Assembly: GCF_002163835.1 (NCBI RefSeq)
Contig: NZ_CP019331.1
Coordinates: 620,001-684,000, forward strand
Source: Polaribacter sp. SA4-10
Lineage (GTDB): Bacteria > Bacteroidota > Bacteroidia > Flavobacteriales > Flavobacteriaceae
Length of the DNA: 64,000 nt
Direction of reading: 5' to 3'
How positions within the stretch are numbered: the first letter of the stretch is position 1; every line of letters starts with the position of its first letter. Below the pieces are notes generated by a model. The model made no database searches and was not told where the DNA came from. It was given only the letters and a program-made list of their open reading frames with translations. Shown one piece after another: positions 7,849 through 18,501 of this stretch. Position numbers and translations under genes: made by a program.

Positions 7849-8934
7849 ATGAAAAATATTGCATTACATAAAATTCATGAAGCTCTTGGAGCAAAAATGG
7901 TTCCTTTTGCAGGTTATAATATGCCTGTACAATATGAAGGAGTTACAGCAGAACACTTAACAGTAAGAGAATCTCTAGGTGTTTTTGATGTCAGTCATAT
8001 GGGAGAATTTTTGGTTGAAGGAGAAAATGCGTTGGCTTTAATTCAAAAAGTAACATCTAATGATGCTTCTAAATTAGCAATTGGAGATGCACAATACAGT
8101 TGTTTTCCTAATGAAGATAATGGTATTGTAGATGATTTAATTTGTTATAGAATTAAAGAAAACACCTATTTATTAGTTGTAAATGCTTCTAATATTGAAA
8201 AAGATTGGAACTGGATTAGCAAATACAACGAAGAATTTAAAGCGGAATTAAAAGATTTATCGGAAGGTTATTCGCTATTAGCAATTCAAGGTCCCAAAGC
8301 AATTGAAGCGATGCAATCTTTAACTTCAGAAAATTTATCTGCAATAAAATTTTATACGTTTAAGATAAATGATTTTGCAGGAGTTGAAAACGTAATTATT
8401 TCTGCAACTGGTTATACAGGTTCTGGTGGATTTGAAATTTACTGTAAGAATGAAGAAGCTGTACAAATTTGGAACAAAGTTTTTGAAGCTGGTGCTGCTT
8501 TTGGAATTAAACCAATTGGTTTAGCAGCACGTGATACATTACGTTTAGAAATGGGGTATTGTTTATATGGAAATGATATTAACGACACAACCTCTCCTAT
8601 TGAAGCTGGCTTAGGCTGGATCACTAAGTTTACCAAAAATTTTGTAAATAGTGAAGCTTTAGCGAAAGAGAAAGAACACAAACCAGAAAGACGTTTAGTT
8701 GCTTTTGAATTGGATGAAAGAGGAATTCCAAGACATGGCTATGATATTGTTGATGAAAATGGAAATATTATTGGAAATGTTACTTCTGGAACGATGAGTC
8801 CTTCTTTACAAAAAGGAATTGGAATGGGGTATGTACCAAGAATAGGCTCTAAATCTGGAACTCGTATTTACATACAAGTTCGTAAAAAAGCAATTCCAGC
8901 CACAATTATAAAATTACCTTTTTATAAAGGATAA
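7849..8934 (+). CDS. gcvT: Aminomethyltransferase (glycine cleavage system T protein)
   Basis: Transfers the aminomethyl carbon from the lipoyl H-protein to tetrahydrofolate, releasing ammonia, in glycine breakdown. The N-terminus [20 protein letters not shown] with [11 protein letters not shown] is classic, followed by [10 protein letters not shown] (folate site) and the C-terminal barrel with [18 protein letters not shown] and GYVPR. The length of 361 residues is normal for the bacterial enzyme. The other glycine cleavage genes (gcvP, gcvH) are not adjacent, which is usual in flavobacteria. It is monocistronic and converges with the downstream acyltransferase-like gene on a shared terminator. 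Confidence 0.95.
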   Translation: MKNIALHKIHEALGAKMVPFAGYNMPVQYEGVTAEHLTVRESLGVFDVSHMGEFLVEGENALALIQKVTSNDASKLAIGDAQYSCFPNEDNGIVDDLICYRIKENTYLLVVNASNIEKDWNWISKYNEEFKAELKDLSEGYSLLAIQGPKAIEAMQSLTSENLSAIKFYTFKINDFAGVENVIISATGYTGSGGFEIYCKNEEAVQIWNKVFEAGAAFGIKPIGLAARDTLRLEMGYCLYGNDINDTTSPIEAGLGWITKFTKNFVNSEALAKEKEHKPERRLVAFELDERGIPRHGYDIVDENGNIIGNVTSGTMSPSLQKGIGMGYVPRIGSKSGTRIYIQVRKKAIPATIIKLPFYKG

Positions 8935-8942
8935 GAAAATAG

Positions 8943-8986
8943 AGCACATAAAAAAAACGAGCAAATTGCTCGTTTTTTTTTGTGCT
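8943..8986. terminator. Bidirectional terminator between gcvT and the acyltransferase-like gene
   Basis: A stem with core ACGAGCAA/TTGCTCGT is flanked by A- and T-runs and closed again by AGCACA (8943-8948) with TGTGCT (8981-8986). It serves both converging genes. Confidence 0.85.
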
Positions 8987-9002
8987 TTTAATTTCTTTAA
9001 AA

Positions 9003-10250
9003 TTACATCATTGAAGCGGCAACTTTTTTATAACTACCATTTTCTAAGTTTTCTCTGATTGCAGAAAAAGCTACAATTGTTTCATCAATATCTTCTTGTG
9101 TATGTGTTGCTGTAGGTATTAATCTTAAAATAATTAATCCTTTTGGAATTACTGGATACACAACAATAGAGCAAAATATTCCATGGTTTTCACGTAAGTC
9201 ATTTACCATTGCCATTGCTTCAGGAATTTCTCCTTTTAAGAATACAGGTGTTATACAAGTTTGTGTAGTTCCTAAATCGAAACCAGAAGTACGCAATCCA
9301 GATTGTAAAGCATTTGTATTTTTCCACAATCTTTCTTTTAATTCTGGCATTGTACGCAACATATCTAAACGTTTTAATGCCCCTTTAACCATTGCCATTG
9401 GCAATGACTTTGCAAACATTTGAGAACGCATATTATATTGTAAATACTGAATTACATCTTTGTCTCCAGCTAAAAAAGCACCAATACCAGCCATAGATTT
9501 TGCAAAAGTTGCAAAATAAACATCGATATCATTTTGTACTCCTTGTTCAAAACCGGTACCTCTTCCTCCTTCACCTAAAGTTCCAAATCCATGTGCGTCA
9601 TCTACTAATAATCTAAAATTATATTCTTTTTTAAATGCTACAATTTCTTTTAAACGACCTTGTTCTCCGCGCATTCCAAAAACACCTTCAGAAATTACAA
9701 GAATTCCTCCACCCGTTTTTTCTGCCATTCTTTTAGCTCGTTTTATGTTTTTTTCAAAACTTTCCATATCGTTGTGACGATATACAAAACGCTTTCCTGA
9801 ATGCAAACGGACACCATCTATAATACAAGCATGTGTATCCATATCATAGACTATAATATCATTTTTGGTCACTAAGGCATCTATTGCAGACATAATACCT
9901 TGATAACCAAAGTTTAATAAGTATGCCTTTTCTTTATCTACAAACTCGGCACATTCTTCCTCTAATTGCTCATGAATTGGCGTGTGCCCAGACATCATTC
10001 TTGCCCCCATAGGAAAGGCCATTCCATGTTCTGATGCTGCTTCACCATCTGCTTTTATTACATCAGGATGATTTGCTAAACCTAAATAGTCATTAATACT
10101 CCATGTAATTACTTTTTTGCCATTGAAAGACATTCTATTAGATATTGGACCTTCTAGCTTAGGAAAAACATAGTACCCTTCCGCTTTTTCTGCCCAATTA
10201 CCTAAAGGACCTTTGTCTTCTATTATTCTTGCAAATAAATCTGTCGTCAT
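9003..10250 (-). CDS. Alpha-oxoamine synthase (serine palmitoyltransferase / cysteate acyltransferase-like)
   Basis: A PLP enzyme of the alpha-oxoamine synthase family, which condenses an amino acid with an acyl thioester and loses CO2. Visible motifs: DYLGLANHPDV, GARMMSGHTPIHEQLEEE, the PLP-contacting DDAHGFGTLGEGGRGTG and the Schiff-base lysine in FATFAKSMAGIGAF. Relatives include KBL, BioF, serine palmitoyltransferase and the cysteate acyltransferase of sulfonolipid synthesis. The ATG at 10248-10250 (MTTDLFARIIEDKG) is preferred; an upstream ATG at 10307 would add 19 basic residues with no family likeness. The gene directly upstream is a cysteine-synthase-like enzyme, which favours a role in making a sulfonolipid (capnine-type) or sphingoid base. 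Which amino acid it uses cannot be read from the sequence. Confidence 0.85.
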   Translation of the reverse strand: MTTDLFARIIEDKGPLGNWAEKAEGYYVFPKLEGPISNRMSFNGKKVITWSINDYLGLANHPDVIKADGEAASEHGMAFPMGARMMSGHTPIHEQLEEECAEFVDKEKAYLLNFGYQGIMSAIDALVTKNDIIVYDMDTHACIIDGVRLHSGKRFVYRHNDMESFEKNIKRAKRMAEKTGGGILVISEGVFGMRGEQGRLKEIVAFKKEYNFRLLVDDAHGFGTLGEGGRGTGFEQGVQNDIDVYFATFAKSMAGIGAFLAGDKDVIQYLQYNMRSQMFAKSLPMAMVKGALKRLDMLRTMPELKERLWKNTNALQSGLRTSGFDLGTTQTCITPVFLKGEIPEAMAMVNDLRENHGIFCSIVVYPVIPKGLIILRLIPTATHTQEDIDETIVAFSAIRENLENGSYKKVAASMM

Positions 10251-10328
10251 TTTCTCTTTTTGTTTTTTTACGAATTGCAAAGTAACCCTTTTTTTGCAGT
10301 TTATCAAATTGTTAATAATGCAATCAAC

Positions 10329-11324
10329 TTATATAAATCCTTGTTCTTTCATCCAAGAATCACTGTAAATTTTATTCATATAACGTGAACCATGATCTGG
10401 AAAAATAAGTACAACAAAACTGTTTTCATCAAACATACCTAGTTTTTCATACTGTTCTGTAGCCTGCATTACTGCACCACTAGTGTATCCAGGGAAGATT
10501 CCTTCCGTTTTAACTATTTCTCTAGATTTTAATGCTGCTTCTTTATCTGTAACTTTTTCATAGATATCAATTACATCAAAATCTGTAGCAGTAGGAATTA
10601 AGTTTTTCCCTAACCCTTCAATTTTATAGGGACTTATTTCTTTTTCATCAAACTCTCTAGTTTCGTGGTATTTCTTTAAAACAGACCCAACAGCATCAAC
10701 CCCTAATATTTTAACATTTTTATTTTGTTCTTTTAGGTATTTTCCTGTTCCAGATATTGTTCCTCCAGTTCCACTTGCAACAACTAAATGTGTGATTTTC
10801 CCTTCTGTTTGTTTCCAAATTTCTGGGCCAGTAGTTCTGTAATGAGCTTCTATATTTAACTCATTAAAATATTGATTTATATAAACAGAGTTCTTTGTTT
10901 TTCTATGAATTGTTTTTGCTACTTCATAATAAGATCTTGGATCATTTGGAGCAACATTTGCAGGACAAACATGTACTTCTGCTCCCATAGACTTTAACAT
11001 ATCTATTTTATCCTGTGATGATTTATCGCTAACAGCTAAAATACATTTATACCCTTTTACAATGCTAATCATTGCTAAACTAAAACCTGTATTACCAGAA
11101 GTAGTTTCTACAATTGTTGCACCTTTTTTAAGGATTCCTTTCTTTTCTGCATTTTCTACAATATGTAGTGCAATTCTATCTTTTGCAGAATGCCCAGGAT
11201 TAAATGCTTCTAATTTAGCATAATAAGATCCTTTAAGGTTCTTTGTGATTTTTTGAAGCTTAACTAGCGGCGTTTCTCCTACTAATTCTAATATTGTATT
11301 GTTAATTCCTTGATGTCTGACCAT
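10329..11324 (-). CDS. Cysteine-synthase-like PLP enzyme, candidate cysteate synthase
   Basis: A fold-type II PLP enzyme of the O-acetylserine sulfhydrylase / cystathionine beta-synthase family. The PLP lysine lies in [15 protein letters not shown] (the family consensus has SVKDR), the phosphate/substrate loop is [12 protein letters not shown] and the PLP phosphate is held by [13 protein letters not shown]. The C-terminus [15 protein letters not shown] is closer to the CBS-like subgroup. At 331 residues it has no regulatory CBS domains. It is the first gene of a two-gene unit with the alpha-oxoamine synthase (78 bases between them with the preferred start). In organisms that make capnine-type sulfonolipids a relative of this enzyme makes L-cysteate from phosphoserine and sulfite; here that is inference from the pairing. 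Ordinary cysteine synthesis remains possible. Confidence 0.82.
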   Translation of the reverse strand: MVRHQGINNTILELVGETPLVKLQKITKNLKGSYYAKLEAFNPGHSAKDRIALHIVENAEKKGILKKGATIVETTSGNTGFSLAMISIVKGYKCILAVSDKSSQDKIDMLKSMGAEVHVCPANVAPNDPRSYYEVAKTIHRKTKNSVYINQYFNELNIEAHYRTTGPEIWKQTEGKITHLVVASGTGGTISGTGKYLKEQNKNVKILGVDAVGSVLKKYHETREFDEKEISPYKIEGLGKNLIPTATDFDVIDIYEKVTDKEAALKSREIVKTEGIFPGYTSGAVMQATEQYEKLGMFDENSFVVLIFPDHGSRYMNKIYSDSWMKEQGFI

Positions 11325-11386
11325 TCTATCACTTTTTTCAAAGTAACCAACAAAATTGGTTACTTTGAATCGAGTGCAAAAATAGT

Positions 11387-13555
11387 TTATTTTTCTAACT
11401 TATTTTCTAAAGCAAGGAAGAAAGTGTAGTCTTTAGCCGTTTCTTTTAAAGCATCAAACCTACCTGATGCCCCTCCATGTCCAGCTTCCATATTTGTGCG
11501 TAACATTAATAAATTATTGTCAGTTTTTAACTCACGTAATTTAGCAACCCATTTTGCTGGTTCCCAATATTGTACTTGAGAATCATGCAAACCAGTTGTT
11601 ACTAACATGTTAGGATATTTTTTTGGTGCTACTTGATCGTAAGGCGAATATGATTTTATATAGTTATAATATTCTTCTTCATTAGGATTTCCCCATTCGT
11701 CATATTCTCCTGTTGTTAAAGGAATACTATCATCTAACATTGTAGAAATTACATCAACAAATGGAACAGCTGCAATAATACCGTTGTACAATTCTGGATT
11801 CATATTCACAATTGCTCCCATTAATAAACCACCTGCAGAACCTCCCATTGCATATAAATGATCTGCGGAAGTATACTTATTTTCAATTAAATATTTAGAA
11901 CAATCTATAAAATCTGTAAAGGTGTTTTTCTTGTTCAACATTTTTCCATCATCATACCAATCTCTTCCTAAATATTGGCTTCCTCTAATGTGTGCTAAAG
12001 CATACACAAAACCTCTGTCTAACAAGCTTAAACGCGTTGTAGAAAATCCGTCTGGAATTGTATAACCATAAGAGCCATAAGCGTATTGTAATAAAGGAGT
12101 CTCTTTGCCTAATTTAGTATCTTTATGATACACTAAAGAAACGGCTACTTTTTCTCCATCTCTTGCAGTTACCCAAACGCGTTTACTGATGTAGTTTTCT
12201 TTTTTAAACTTCCCTCCTAATACGTCCTGTTCTTTTTTAACATCCTTAGTTTTATCTTTCATATTATAATCGACAATAGAACTTGGTGTTGTCATTGAAT
12301 TATATGAATATCTTAAAATATCTGTATCAAAATCAGGATTACTATACACTGTTGCAGAATACGTTTCTTCATCAAAAGGCAAATACTCATCTTTTGTTCC
12401 GTCCCAACGTTTAATTCTTACTTTATTTAATCCATTATTTCTTTCTTCTAAAACTAAATAGTCTTTAAATATTGAAACATCCTCTAATAAAGTATCTTCT
12501 CTATGAGGAACAACATCAACCCAATTCTCTTTAGAAGGTTTGTTTACAGATGTTTTCATCAGTTTAAAGTTCTTTGCTTCATCCTTATTAGTAAGAATAT
12601 AAAAATCATCACCAAAATGAGCAAGACTATATTCTAAATCTCTTTCTCTTTGTTGCACCATTTTAAATTCTCCATTTGGAGTATCAGCATCTAAAAATTG
12701 ATATTCTGTAGAAACCGTGCTGTAAGAACCTATAACGATATATTTATCAGATTTTGTTTTGTAAACATAGGTTCCAAAAGTGTCATCTTTTTCATGGTAA
12801 ACTTCAACATCTTCTGAAGCATCTGTACCTAAAACGTGTTTAAAAATTTTCTCGCTACGTAAAGTTACTGGGTCTTTTTTTGTGTAGAACAATGTTTTAT
12901 TATCATTTGCCCAAACAGAACCACCAGTTGTATTTTCAATGATATCTTTATAGATTTTCCCTGTTTCTAAATTTTTAATTCGGAGAAAATATTGCCTTCT
13001 ACTAACCGTATCAGTTGCAAAAGCAATTAGTTTATTGTCTGTTGAAATATTTAAACCTCCTAACTGAAAGTAATCGTATCCTTTTGCCTCATTATTTACA
13101 TTGAATAAGATTTCTTCTTCTGCTTCTAAAGTTCCTTTTTTACGTGAGTAAATTGGATACTGACTGCCTTTTTCATAACGAGTAATATAAAAATAACCGT
13201 TATCTTTATAAGGTACAGATTGGTCATCTTCTTTAATACGACCTTTCATTTCTTGAAATAAGCTTTCTTGAAAATCGTCTGTATATCCTATATTCTCTTC
13301 GTAATATTTATTTTCTGCATTTAAATAATCATACACTTTTTGAGTTTGTGCATCTTTATTTTCTGCATTTTTTTGTTCATCAGACAAACGCATCCAAAAA
13401 TAATCATCTATTCTTTCGTCTCCGTGTTTCTCTAATTTATAAGGTTGCTTTTCAGCAACTGGTGCTATTGCATCAGTATTTTTCATTGATTTATTTTTAC
13501 ATGCGGTTGCAAAAATAAGGCTTAATACCATGGCAGTGAAGAATATCTTTCTCAT
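11387..13555 (-). CDS. ptrB: Lipoprotein oligopeptidase B (S9A family serine peptidase)
   Basis: Cleaves short peptides after basic residues. It has an N-terminal lipoprotein signal ([19 protein letters not shown], Cys at 19), a beta-propeller half (about residues 40-430) and a C-terminal alpha/beta-hydrolase half. The catalytic serine is in [15 protein letters not shown], the Asp region is [18 protein letters not shown] and the histidine is in [34 protein letters not shown] is split here only to show its position: it begins the hydrolase half in the usual S9A way. The length of 722 residues is typical. The lipobox places it in the periplasm or on a membrane, as is common in Bacteroidota. It is monocistronic, divergent from ybaB. 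Confidence 0.92.
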   Translation of the reverse strand: MRKIFFTAMVLSLIFATACKNKSMKNTDAIAPVAEKQPYKLEKHGDERIDDYFWMRLSDEQKNAENKDAQTQKVYDYLNAENKYYEENIGYTDDFQESLFQEMKGRIKEDDQSVPYKDNGYFYITRYEKGSQYPIYSRKKGTLEAEEEILFNVNNEAKGYDYFQLGGLNISTDNKLIAFATDTVSRRQYFLRIKNLETGKIYKDIIENTTGGSVWANDNKTLFYTKKDPVTLRSEKIFKHVLGTDASEDVEVYHEKDDTFGTYVYKTKSDKYIVIGSYSTVSTEYQFLDADTPNGEFKMVQQRERDLEYSLAHFGDDFYILTNKDEAKNFKLMKTSVNKPSKENWVDVVPHREDTLLEDVSIFKDYLVLEERNNGLNKVRIKRWDGTKDEYLPFDEETYSATVYSNPDFDTDILRYSYNSMTTPSSIVDYNMKDKTKDVKKEQDVLGGKFKKENYISKRVWVTARDGEKVAVSLVYHKDTKLGKETPLLQYAYGSYGYTIPDGFSTTRLSLLDRGFVYALAHIRGSQYLGRDWYDDGKMLNKKNTFTDFIDCSKYLIENKYTSADHLYAMGGSAGGLLMGAIVNMNPELYNGIIAAVPFVDVISTMLDDSIPLTTGEYDEWGNPNEEEYYNYIKSYSPYDQVAPKKYPNMLVTTGLHDSQVQYWEPAKWVAKLRELKTDNNLLMLRTNMEAGHGGASGRFDALKETAKDYTFFLALENKLEK

Positions 13556-13588
13556 TTTTTTTATGATTTTAAATTCATGTTAAAGTAC

Positions 13589-13596
13589 TAATTTTG
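13589..13596 (+). promoter_or_regulatory. Promoter -7 box of the ybaB-like gene
   Basis: TAATTTTG matches TAnnTTTG exactly, 28 bases before the start codon. No clear -33 TTG is present. Confidence 0.5.
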
Positions 13597-13624
13597 CAGT
13601 TGTATTAATATTAAATTATAAATT

Positions 13625-13948
13625 ATGTTTGGAGACATTTCTGGGATGATGGGAAAGCTGAAAGAAGCACAACAAAAAGTAGAAGAAACAAAGACTAGAT
13701 TGAATTCTGTTTTAATTAACGAAACGTCAAAAGACGGTAATATTAAAATTACGGTTACAGCTAATAGAGAGATAAAATCTATTTCTATTGCTAATGAATT
13801 GCTTACAGATAAGGAAGAATTAGAAGATTATTTAATTCTAACACTTAATAGTGCTATTAAAAAAGCTACGGCAATTAACGAACAAGAAATGGCTGCTGCT
13901 GCAAAAAGCGGAATGCCAAATATTCCTGGAATGGAGCTGTTTCAATAA
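13625..13948 (+). CDS. YbaB/EbfC family nucleoid-associated protein
   Basis: A 107-residue DNA-binding protein. The pattern is typical: [20 protein letters not shown] (N-terminal helix), [17 protein letters not shown] (central strands) and a C-terminal helix, [20 protein letters not shown], ending in [11 protein letters not shown]. The family coats DNA as a dimer; in many bacteria it sits next to recR or dnaX, but here it precedes an AsmA-like gene by 73 bases, so co-transcription with that gene is possible. Confidence 0.9.
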   Translation: MFGDISGMMGKLKEAQQKVEETKTRLNSVLINETSKDGNIKITVTANREIKSISIANELLTDKEELEDYLILTLNSAIKKATAINEQEMAAAAKSGMPNIPGMELFQ

Positions 13949-14021
13949 ATGATTTAATATTTATTGAATATTTTTTTCTTATGTTAATAGTAACTTCACC
14001 TATAAAATTAATCTCACTTTT

Positions 14022-16610
14022 ATGAATAAAAAAATAGAGAATACCCCAGCTTTTAAAAAAATATTAAAATGGTTTTCAATCACAATTTTAGCTTTATTAG
14101 TTTTACTTATTATTGCTCCTTTTTTCTTTAAAGACAAAATTAAAGCAATAGTTACCAAAACTATAAACGACAATATAAATGCAACGGTTACTTTTAAAGA
14201 AATTGATGTAAGTCTTTTAAAAAGTTTTCCATTAGCTAATTTAACGATTGACAAAATTTCTGTTATCAATAAAAAACCTTTTGAAGGTGATACGCTGTTC
14301 TTTTCTGAAGAAGTGAATTTAAAAATGAAAATTTCTGAACTCTTTAAAAAAGCAGATGAAACAATTAAATTAAAAAGTATTTCTGTAAAAAATAGTACCG
14401 TAAATATCATTTTCAATAAAGAAGATTTGGGTAATTATGATATTGCTATTAAAAATGAAACGGCAGCTTCTTCTGCAAAAAGTGATTCTTTTTCTTTTGA
14501 TATTGAAGAATATTCGGCAGAAAATTTAAAATTTACTTATTTTGATGTAAACTCAAAAATGAAAATGAGTTTAGATAATATTTATCATTCTGGAAAAGGG
14601 AATTTTAAAGATGACATTTTTGAAATAGACACAGAATCTAAGGCAAATCTTTCATTTGAAAAAGACGGAACAAAATTTATGAATAACCTTGCTATTTCTT
14701 TAGATGCAATTATTGCAATCGATTTAAAAAATAGCAAATATACTTTTAAAGAAAACACAGGCTTTATTAATCAATTACCTTTAGAATTTAATGGTTCTAT
14801 ACAATTAGTTGATGAAAATCAATTATATGATTTGAGTTTTAAAACACCAACTTCCTCATTTAAAAACTTATTGGCTTTGATTCCTGCTGAATATGCTGGC
14901 AATCTAAATTCGATTAAAACGGAAGGTGATTTTAATATAAACGGTGTTGTAAAAGGAACACTTTCAGAAAAAACAATTCCAGCTTTTGATATTTCTTTTG
15001 CATCAAAAAAAGCAATGTTCAAATATGCTGATTTACCAAAATCGGTTCAAAATATTAACATAAATTACAACATAGTTAATAAAACAGGGCTTTTAAATGA
15101 CACGTATGTAAATATAGAAAAGCTAACATTTACAATTGATAAAGACGTTTTTAGCGCAAACGGAAAGGTTTTTAATATTGCTGAAAATCCACAGATAAAT
15201 TTAGAAGCTAAAGGAAATGTTAATTTAGAAAATGTTTCAAAAGTGTATCCAATTTCTTTAGATAAAAAGCTTACTGGAATTTTAAAAGTAGCTGTAATTA
15301 CAGCTTTTGATATGAATTCTATTGAAAAAGGAAACTATCAGAATATTAAAAATTCTGGGAACATGAGTTTGAGTAATTTTAAATATGAAGGAATTGAATT
15401 TTCTAAACCTTTTTTTATTGATAATACTTCTATTATTTTTAATCCGAATCAAATAAAATTGAAAGAATTTACAGCAAAAACTGGTGATTCTGATCTTGAT
15501 ATTAAAGGAAATCTTGATAATTTCTATGGGTTCTTATTTAAAAATCAGGTTTTAAAAGGAGATTTTACATTAAATTCTAATCTTTTTAAAATGTCAGATT
15601 TTATGTCTGATAACGCTACAAATGATGACACTAAAAAAGGTGACGCTTTAAAAATCCCTTCCTTTTTAGATTGTACGTTTTCTGCGAATGCAAAAAAAGT
15701 AGTTTATGATACTATGGACGTATCAAATGTTACTGGAGTTTTAATTGTAAAAGAGGAAACTGTTCGTTTGCAGAACTTAAAAATGGATGTCTTTGGTGGT
15801 AATATTGGCATGAATGGATTGGTTTCTACAAAACAAAAAGTGTCTAATTTCACAATGGCTTTGAATTTGAAAGAGTTGAACATTTCTGAGTCTTTTTCTC
15901 AGTTAGAAATGCTAAAGTCTATTGCTCCTATTGCAAAAACAATTGAAGGAAAAATAAATTCAACAATTAATTTATCTGGTAATTTGACGGATGAAATGAC
16001 GCCTGATTTGAAAACAATTTCTGGTAATTTATTAGGTCAATTATTAAATACAAAATTAAAAGCAAGTAATTCTAAAGTACTTTCTCTTTTAGACAACCAG
16101 GTTGGTTTTTTTGATGTTGGTAAATTAGATTTAAATGAAGCTAGTGCCAATTTATCTTTTAATAATGGAGAAGTTATCGTAAAACCTTTTCAAATACGTT
16201 ATGAAGATATTAGGATGGAAATTGGAGGAACTCATGGTTTTGACCAAGCTATGAATTACACTATAAAATTTGATGTTCCTGCAAAATATTTAGGAACAGA
16301 AATCACAAATTACATTCAAAAATTATCTCCAAAAGATGCTGAAAAAATTAAAAGTGTTCCTATAAATGCAACGTTAACGGGTAGTTTTGGAAATCCTACT
16401 TTAAAAACCGATGTAAAACAAGCTACAACAAATCTGGTGAATCAGTTCATTCAGCAACAAAAAGAAAGTTTATTAGACAAAGGAAAAGACGCACTTTCAA
16501 ATCTTTTAAACAAGAAGGCAACAGAAGCCGACTCTACCAAAACAAAAAAAGATACTTCAGATAAAATAAAAGATGTTTTAAACTTATTTAAGAAGAAAAA
16601 AAATAATTAA
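14022..16610 (+). CDS. AsmA-like inner-membrane-anchored envelope protein
   Basis: An 862-residue protein with one N-terminal transmembrane helix (about residues 16-36, WFSITILALLVLLIIAPFFF) and a very long periplasmic beta-rich part with the AsmA_2-like C-terminal region (KMDVFGGNIGMNGLV, SNFTMALNLKELNI, then MEIGGTHGFDQAMNYTIKFD). AsmA-like proteins are bridge-type lipid transfer or outer-membrane assembly factors. The C-terminus is Lys-rich (KATEADSTKTKKDTSDKI). The start MNKKIENTPAFKKIL gives a positively charged inner side before the helix, as expected. Confidence 0.87.
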   Translation: MNKKIENTPAFKKILKWFSITILALLVLLIIAPFFFKDKIKAIVTKTINDNINATVTFKEIDVSLLKSFPLANLTIDKISVINKKPFEGDTLFFSEEVNLKMKISELFKKADETIKLKSISVKNSTVNIIFNKEDLGNYDIAIKNETAASSAKSDSFSFDIEEYSAENLKFTYFDVNSKMKMSLDNIYHSGKGNFKDDIFEIDTESKANLSFEKDGTKFMNNLAISLDAIIAIDLKNSKYTFKENTGFINQLPLEFNGSIQLVDENQLYDLSFKTPTSSFKNLLALIPAEYAGNLNSIKTEGDFNINGVVKGTLSEKTIPAFDISFASKKAMFKYADLPKSVQNININYNIVNKTGLLNDTYVNIEKLTFTIDKDVFSANGKVFNIAENPQINLEAKGNVNLENVSKVYPISLDKKLTGILKVAVITAFDMNSIEKGNYQNIKNSGNMSLSNFKYEGIEFSKPFFIDNTSIIFNPNQIKLKEFTAKTGDSDLDIKGNLDNFYGFLFKNQVLKGDFTLNSNLFKMSDFMSDNATNDDTKKGDALKIPSFLDCTFSANAKKVVYDTMDVSNVTGVLIVKEETVRLQNLKMDVFGGNIGMNGLVSTKQKVSNFTMALNLKELNISESFSQLEMLKSIAPIAKTIEGKINSTINLSGNLTDEMTPDLKTISGNLLGQLLNTKLKASNSKVLSLLDNQVGFFDVGKLDLNEASANLSFNNGEVIVKPFQIRYEDIRMEIGGTHGFDQAMNYTIKFDVPAKYLGTEITNYIQKLSPKDAEKIKSVPINATLTGSFGNPTLKTDVKQATTNLVNQFIQQQKESLLDKGKDALSNLLNKKATEADSTKTKKDTSDKIKDVLNLFKKKKNN

Positions 16611-16628
16611 TTTTTGGGTATTGAAAAT

Positions 16629-16660
16629 AAAAAAAGGAAGCTAAATAGCTTCCTTTTTTT
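16629..16660. terminator. Bidirectional terminator after the AsmA-like gene
   Basis: AAAAAAAGGAAGCTA (16629-16643) pairs with TAGCTTCCTTTTTTT (16646-16660). It lies between two converging genes. Confidence 0.85.
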
Positions 16661-16681
16661 ATTTGGTGTACGCTCATTATT

Positions 16682-17119
16682 CTAACCTAAAAATCCTAGC
16701 ATAGACACTAAAACTATTAAAACATATAAGGATAATACTATAATTGTAAAAACACCCATAAACTTATAATGAGACTTTAAAATTTCAAAAGCATCAGATA
16801 AAGTAGCATCATTTTTTGTGGATAATGCTTTTTGCATCTTCTTAGAAAACTGAAATAAATAATACACAGGAAAAAAATAAATAACGGCAAAAATTAAATA
16901 TGTAATTGTCATTGCAATACCTAAATTAAAAGGTACCGTTTGCATGTTTGGTAGATTATTAAAAATTGTAGTTGCAAAAAGTGCCAAAACAATCATTAAA
17001 CCAATACCAATAAAACCTATTATAGATAAAAATCTAGCCCAACTTGCAGTTTCTTTTAAAAAATTTTTAGCTTGACTTGTTAAAGTTAATTGCTCTAATT
17101 GTGTAATCGGGTTTTCCAT
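16682..17119 (-). CDS. Small membrane protein, DUF5362-like
   Basis: A 145-residue protein with three or four transmembrane helices (about 30-52 FLSIIGFIGIGLMIVLALFA, 66-90 LGIAMTITYLIFAVIYFFP, 118-142 FTIIVLSLYVLIVLVSMLGF) and an amphipathic piece in between (SKKMQKALSTKNDATLSDAF). The pattern agrees with the Bacteroidota family DUF5362, whose function is unknown. It follows rocD on the same strand but a terminator stands between them, so it is probably its own unit. Confidence 0.75.
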   Translation of the reverse strand: MENPITQLEQLTLTSQAKNFLKETASWARFLSIIGFIGIGLMIVLALFATTIFNNLPNMQTVPFNLGIAMTITYLIFAVIYFFPVYYLFQFSKKMQKALSTKNDATLSDAFEILKSHYKFMGVFTIIVLSLYVLIVLVSMLGFLG

Positions 17120-17160
17120 AATAATTTTAGTTTGCTTTATAAATAGTTTATCAAAAATAG

Positions 17161-17199
17161 CAAAAAAAAAATAGCCACAAATTTGTTAATTTGTGGCTA
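17161..17199 (-). terminator. Rho-independent terminator of rocD
   Basis: TAGCCACAAATT (17172-17183) pairs with AATTTGTGGCTA (17188-17199); on the minus strand the hairpin is followed by a run of nine or more T (17162-17171). It lies 22 bases downstream of the rocD stop. Confidence 0.88.
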
Positions 17200-17220
17200 A
17201 ATATTATAAAATAAAAAATA

Positions 17221-18501
17221 TTACTTCTTAAATTCTGTAATTGTATTCTTAATAATTGAGATACAATCCATTAATTGTGCTTCATTTATTACCAAAGGTG
17301 GTGCAAAACGAATAATATTTCCATGTGTTGGTTTTGCTAATAAACCGTTATCACGTAATTTCATACAAATATCCCAAGCTGTAGAACTATCTTCTGTATC
17401 ATTTATTAATACAGCATTTAGTAAACCTTTTCCTCTTACAGATTTCACCAAACTATTAATTTCTGCAAAATCAGATAATTCTTTTCTAAAAATTTCACCT
17501 AAATTATCTGCATTTATCGCTAATTTATCATCAGCAACAACTTCTAAAGCAGCAATTGCAACAGCAGCAGCAATTGGATTTCCACCAAATGTAGAACCAT
17601 GGTTTCCTGGTCTTATAACATTCATAACGTTATCATTTGCCAAAACAGCAGACACAGGGTAAGCACCTCCAGACAAAGCTTTTCCAAGAATTAAAATATC
17701 TGGTTTTATCTCTGGTGTTCCTTCACAATTTTTATTTTCACAAGAACAGTTACCACAAGTTGCTAATAAACGACCTGTTCTAGCAATTCCTGTTTGTACT
17801 TCATCTGCAATAAACAAAACGTTATACTCTTCACACATTTTTTTAGCAGTCGCTAAATATCCTTCAGAAGGCACATAAACTCCAGCTTCACCTTGTATTG
17901 GTTCTACCAAAAATGCAGCAATATTATTACTACTTTCTAAAGTTTCTTGTAATTCCTGTAAATTATCATATTCTATTTTGATAAACCCTTTTGTGTAGGG
18001 ACCAAAGTTTTTTCTTGCAACAGGATCATTAGAAAATGAAATAATAGTAGTTGTTCTACCATGAAAATTATTTTCACAAACTATAATTTCTGCTTTATTT
18101 TCAGGTATTCCTTTAACTTCATATGCCCATTTTCTTGCTAATTTTAAAGCAGTTTCTACAGCTTCAGCACCAGTATTCATTGGTAATAATTTGTCAAAAC
18201 CAAAAAGCTCGGTTGCAAATTTCTCATATTTCCCAAGCATATCATTATAAAATGCTCTAGAAGTTAAGGTCAATGTTTTTGCTTGATTTACCATTGCATC
18301 CACAATTTTTGGGTGACAATGTCCTTGATTTACTGCAGAATATGCAGATAAAAAATCATAATATTTTTTTCCTTCAACATCCCAAACATAAACACCTTCT
18401 CCTTTGCTCAAAACCACTGGAAGTGGATGATAGTTGTGTGCTCCGTGTTTGTTTTCTAATTCGATTACTTCTTGCGAAGTTAATTTTGCTAAAACAGCCA
18501 T
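17221..18501 (-). CDS. rocD: Ornithine aminotransferase with a four-cysteine insertion
   Basis: Transfers the delta-amino group of ornithine to 2-oxoglutarate, giving glutamate semialdehyde (arginine/proline metabolism, cytoplasm). Motifs: [53 protein letters not shown], the Asp of [15 protein letters not shown] and the PLP lysine K274 in [16 protein letters not shown]. Between the last two is an insertion, residues 249-259, with four cysteines in the order C-x2-C-x-C-x4-C ([11 protein letters not shown]), absent from the usual bacterial and eukaryotic enzyme as I know them. At 426 residues it is slightly longer than the 400-residue norm, in part because of this loop. Monocistronic. Confidence 0.93.
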   Translation of the reverse strand: MAVLAKLTSQEVIELENKHGAHNYHPLPVVLSKGEGVYVWDVEGKKYYDFLSAYSAVNQGHCHPKIVDAMVNQAKTLTLTSRAFYNDMLGKYEKFATELFGFDKLLPMNTGAEAVETALKLARKWAYEVKGIPENKAEIIVCENNFHGRTTTIISFSNDPVARKNFGPYTKGFIKIEYDNLQELQETLESSNNIAAFLVEPIQGEAGVYVPSEGYLATAKKMCEEYNVLFIADEVQTGIARTGRLLATCGNCSCENKNCEGTPEIKPDILILGKALSGGAYPVSAVLANDNVMNVIRPGNHGSTFGGNPIAAAVAIAALEVVADDKLAINADNLGEIFRKELSDFAEINSLVKSVRGKGLLNAVLINDTEDSSTAWDICMKLRDNGLLAKPTHGNIIRFAPPLVINEAQLMDCISIIKNTITEFKK

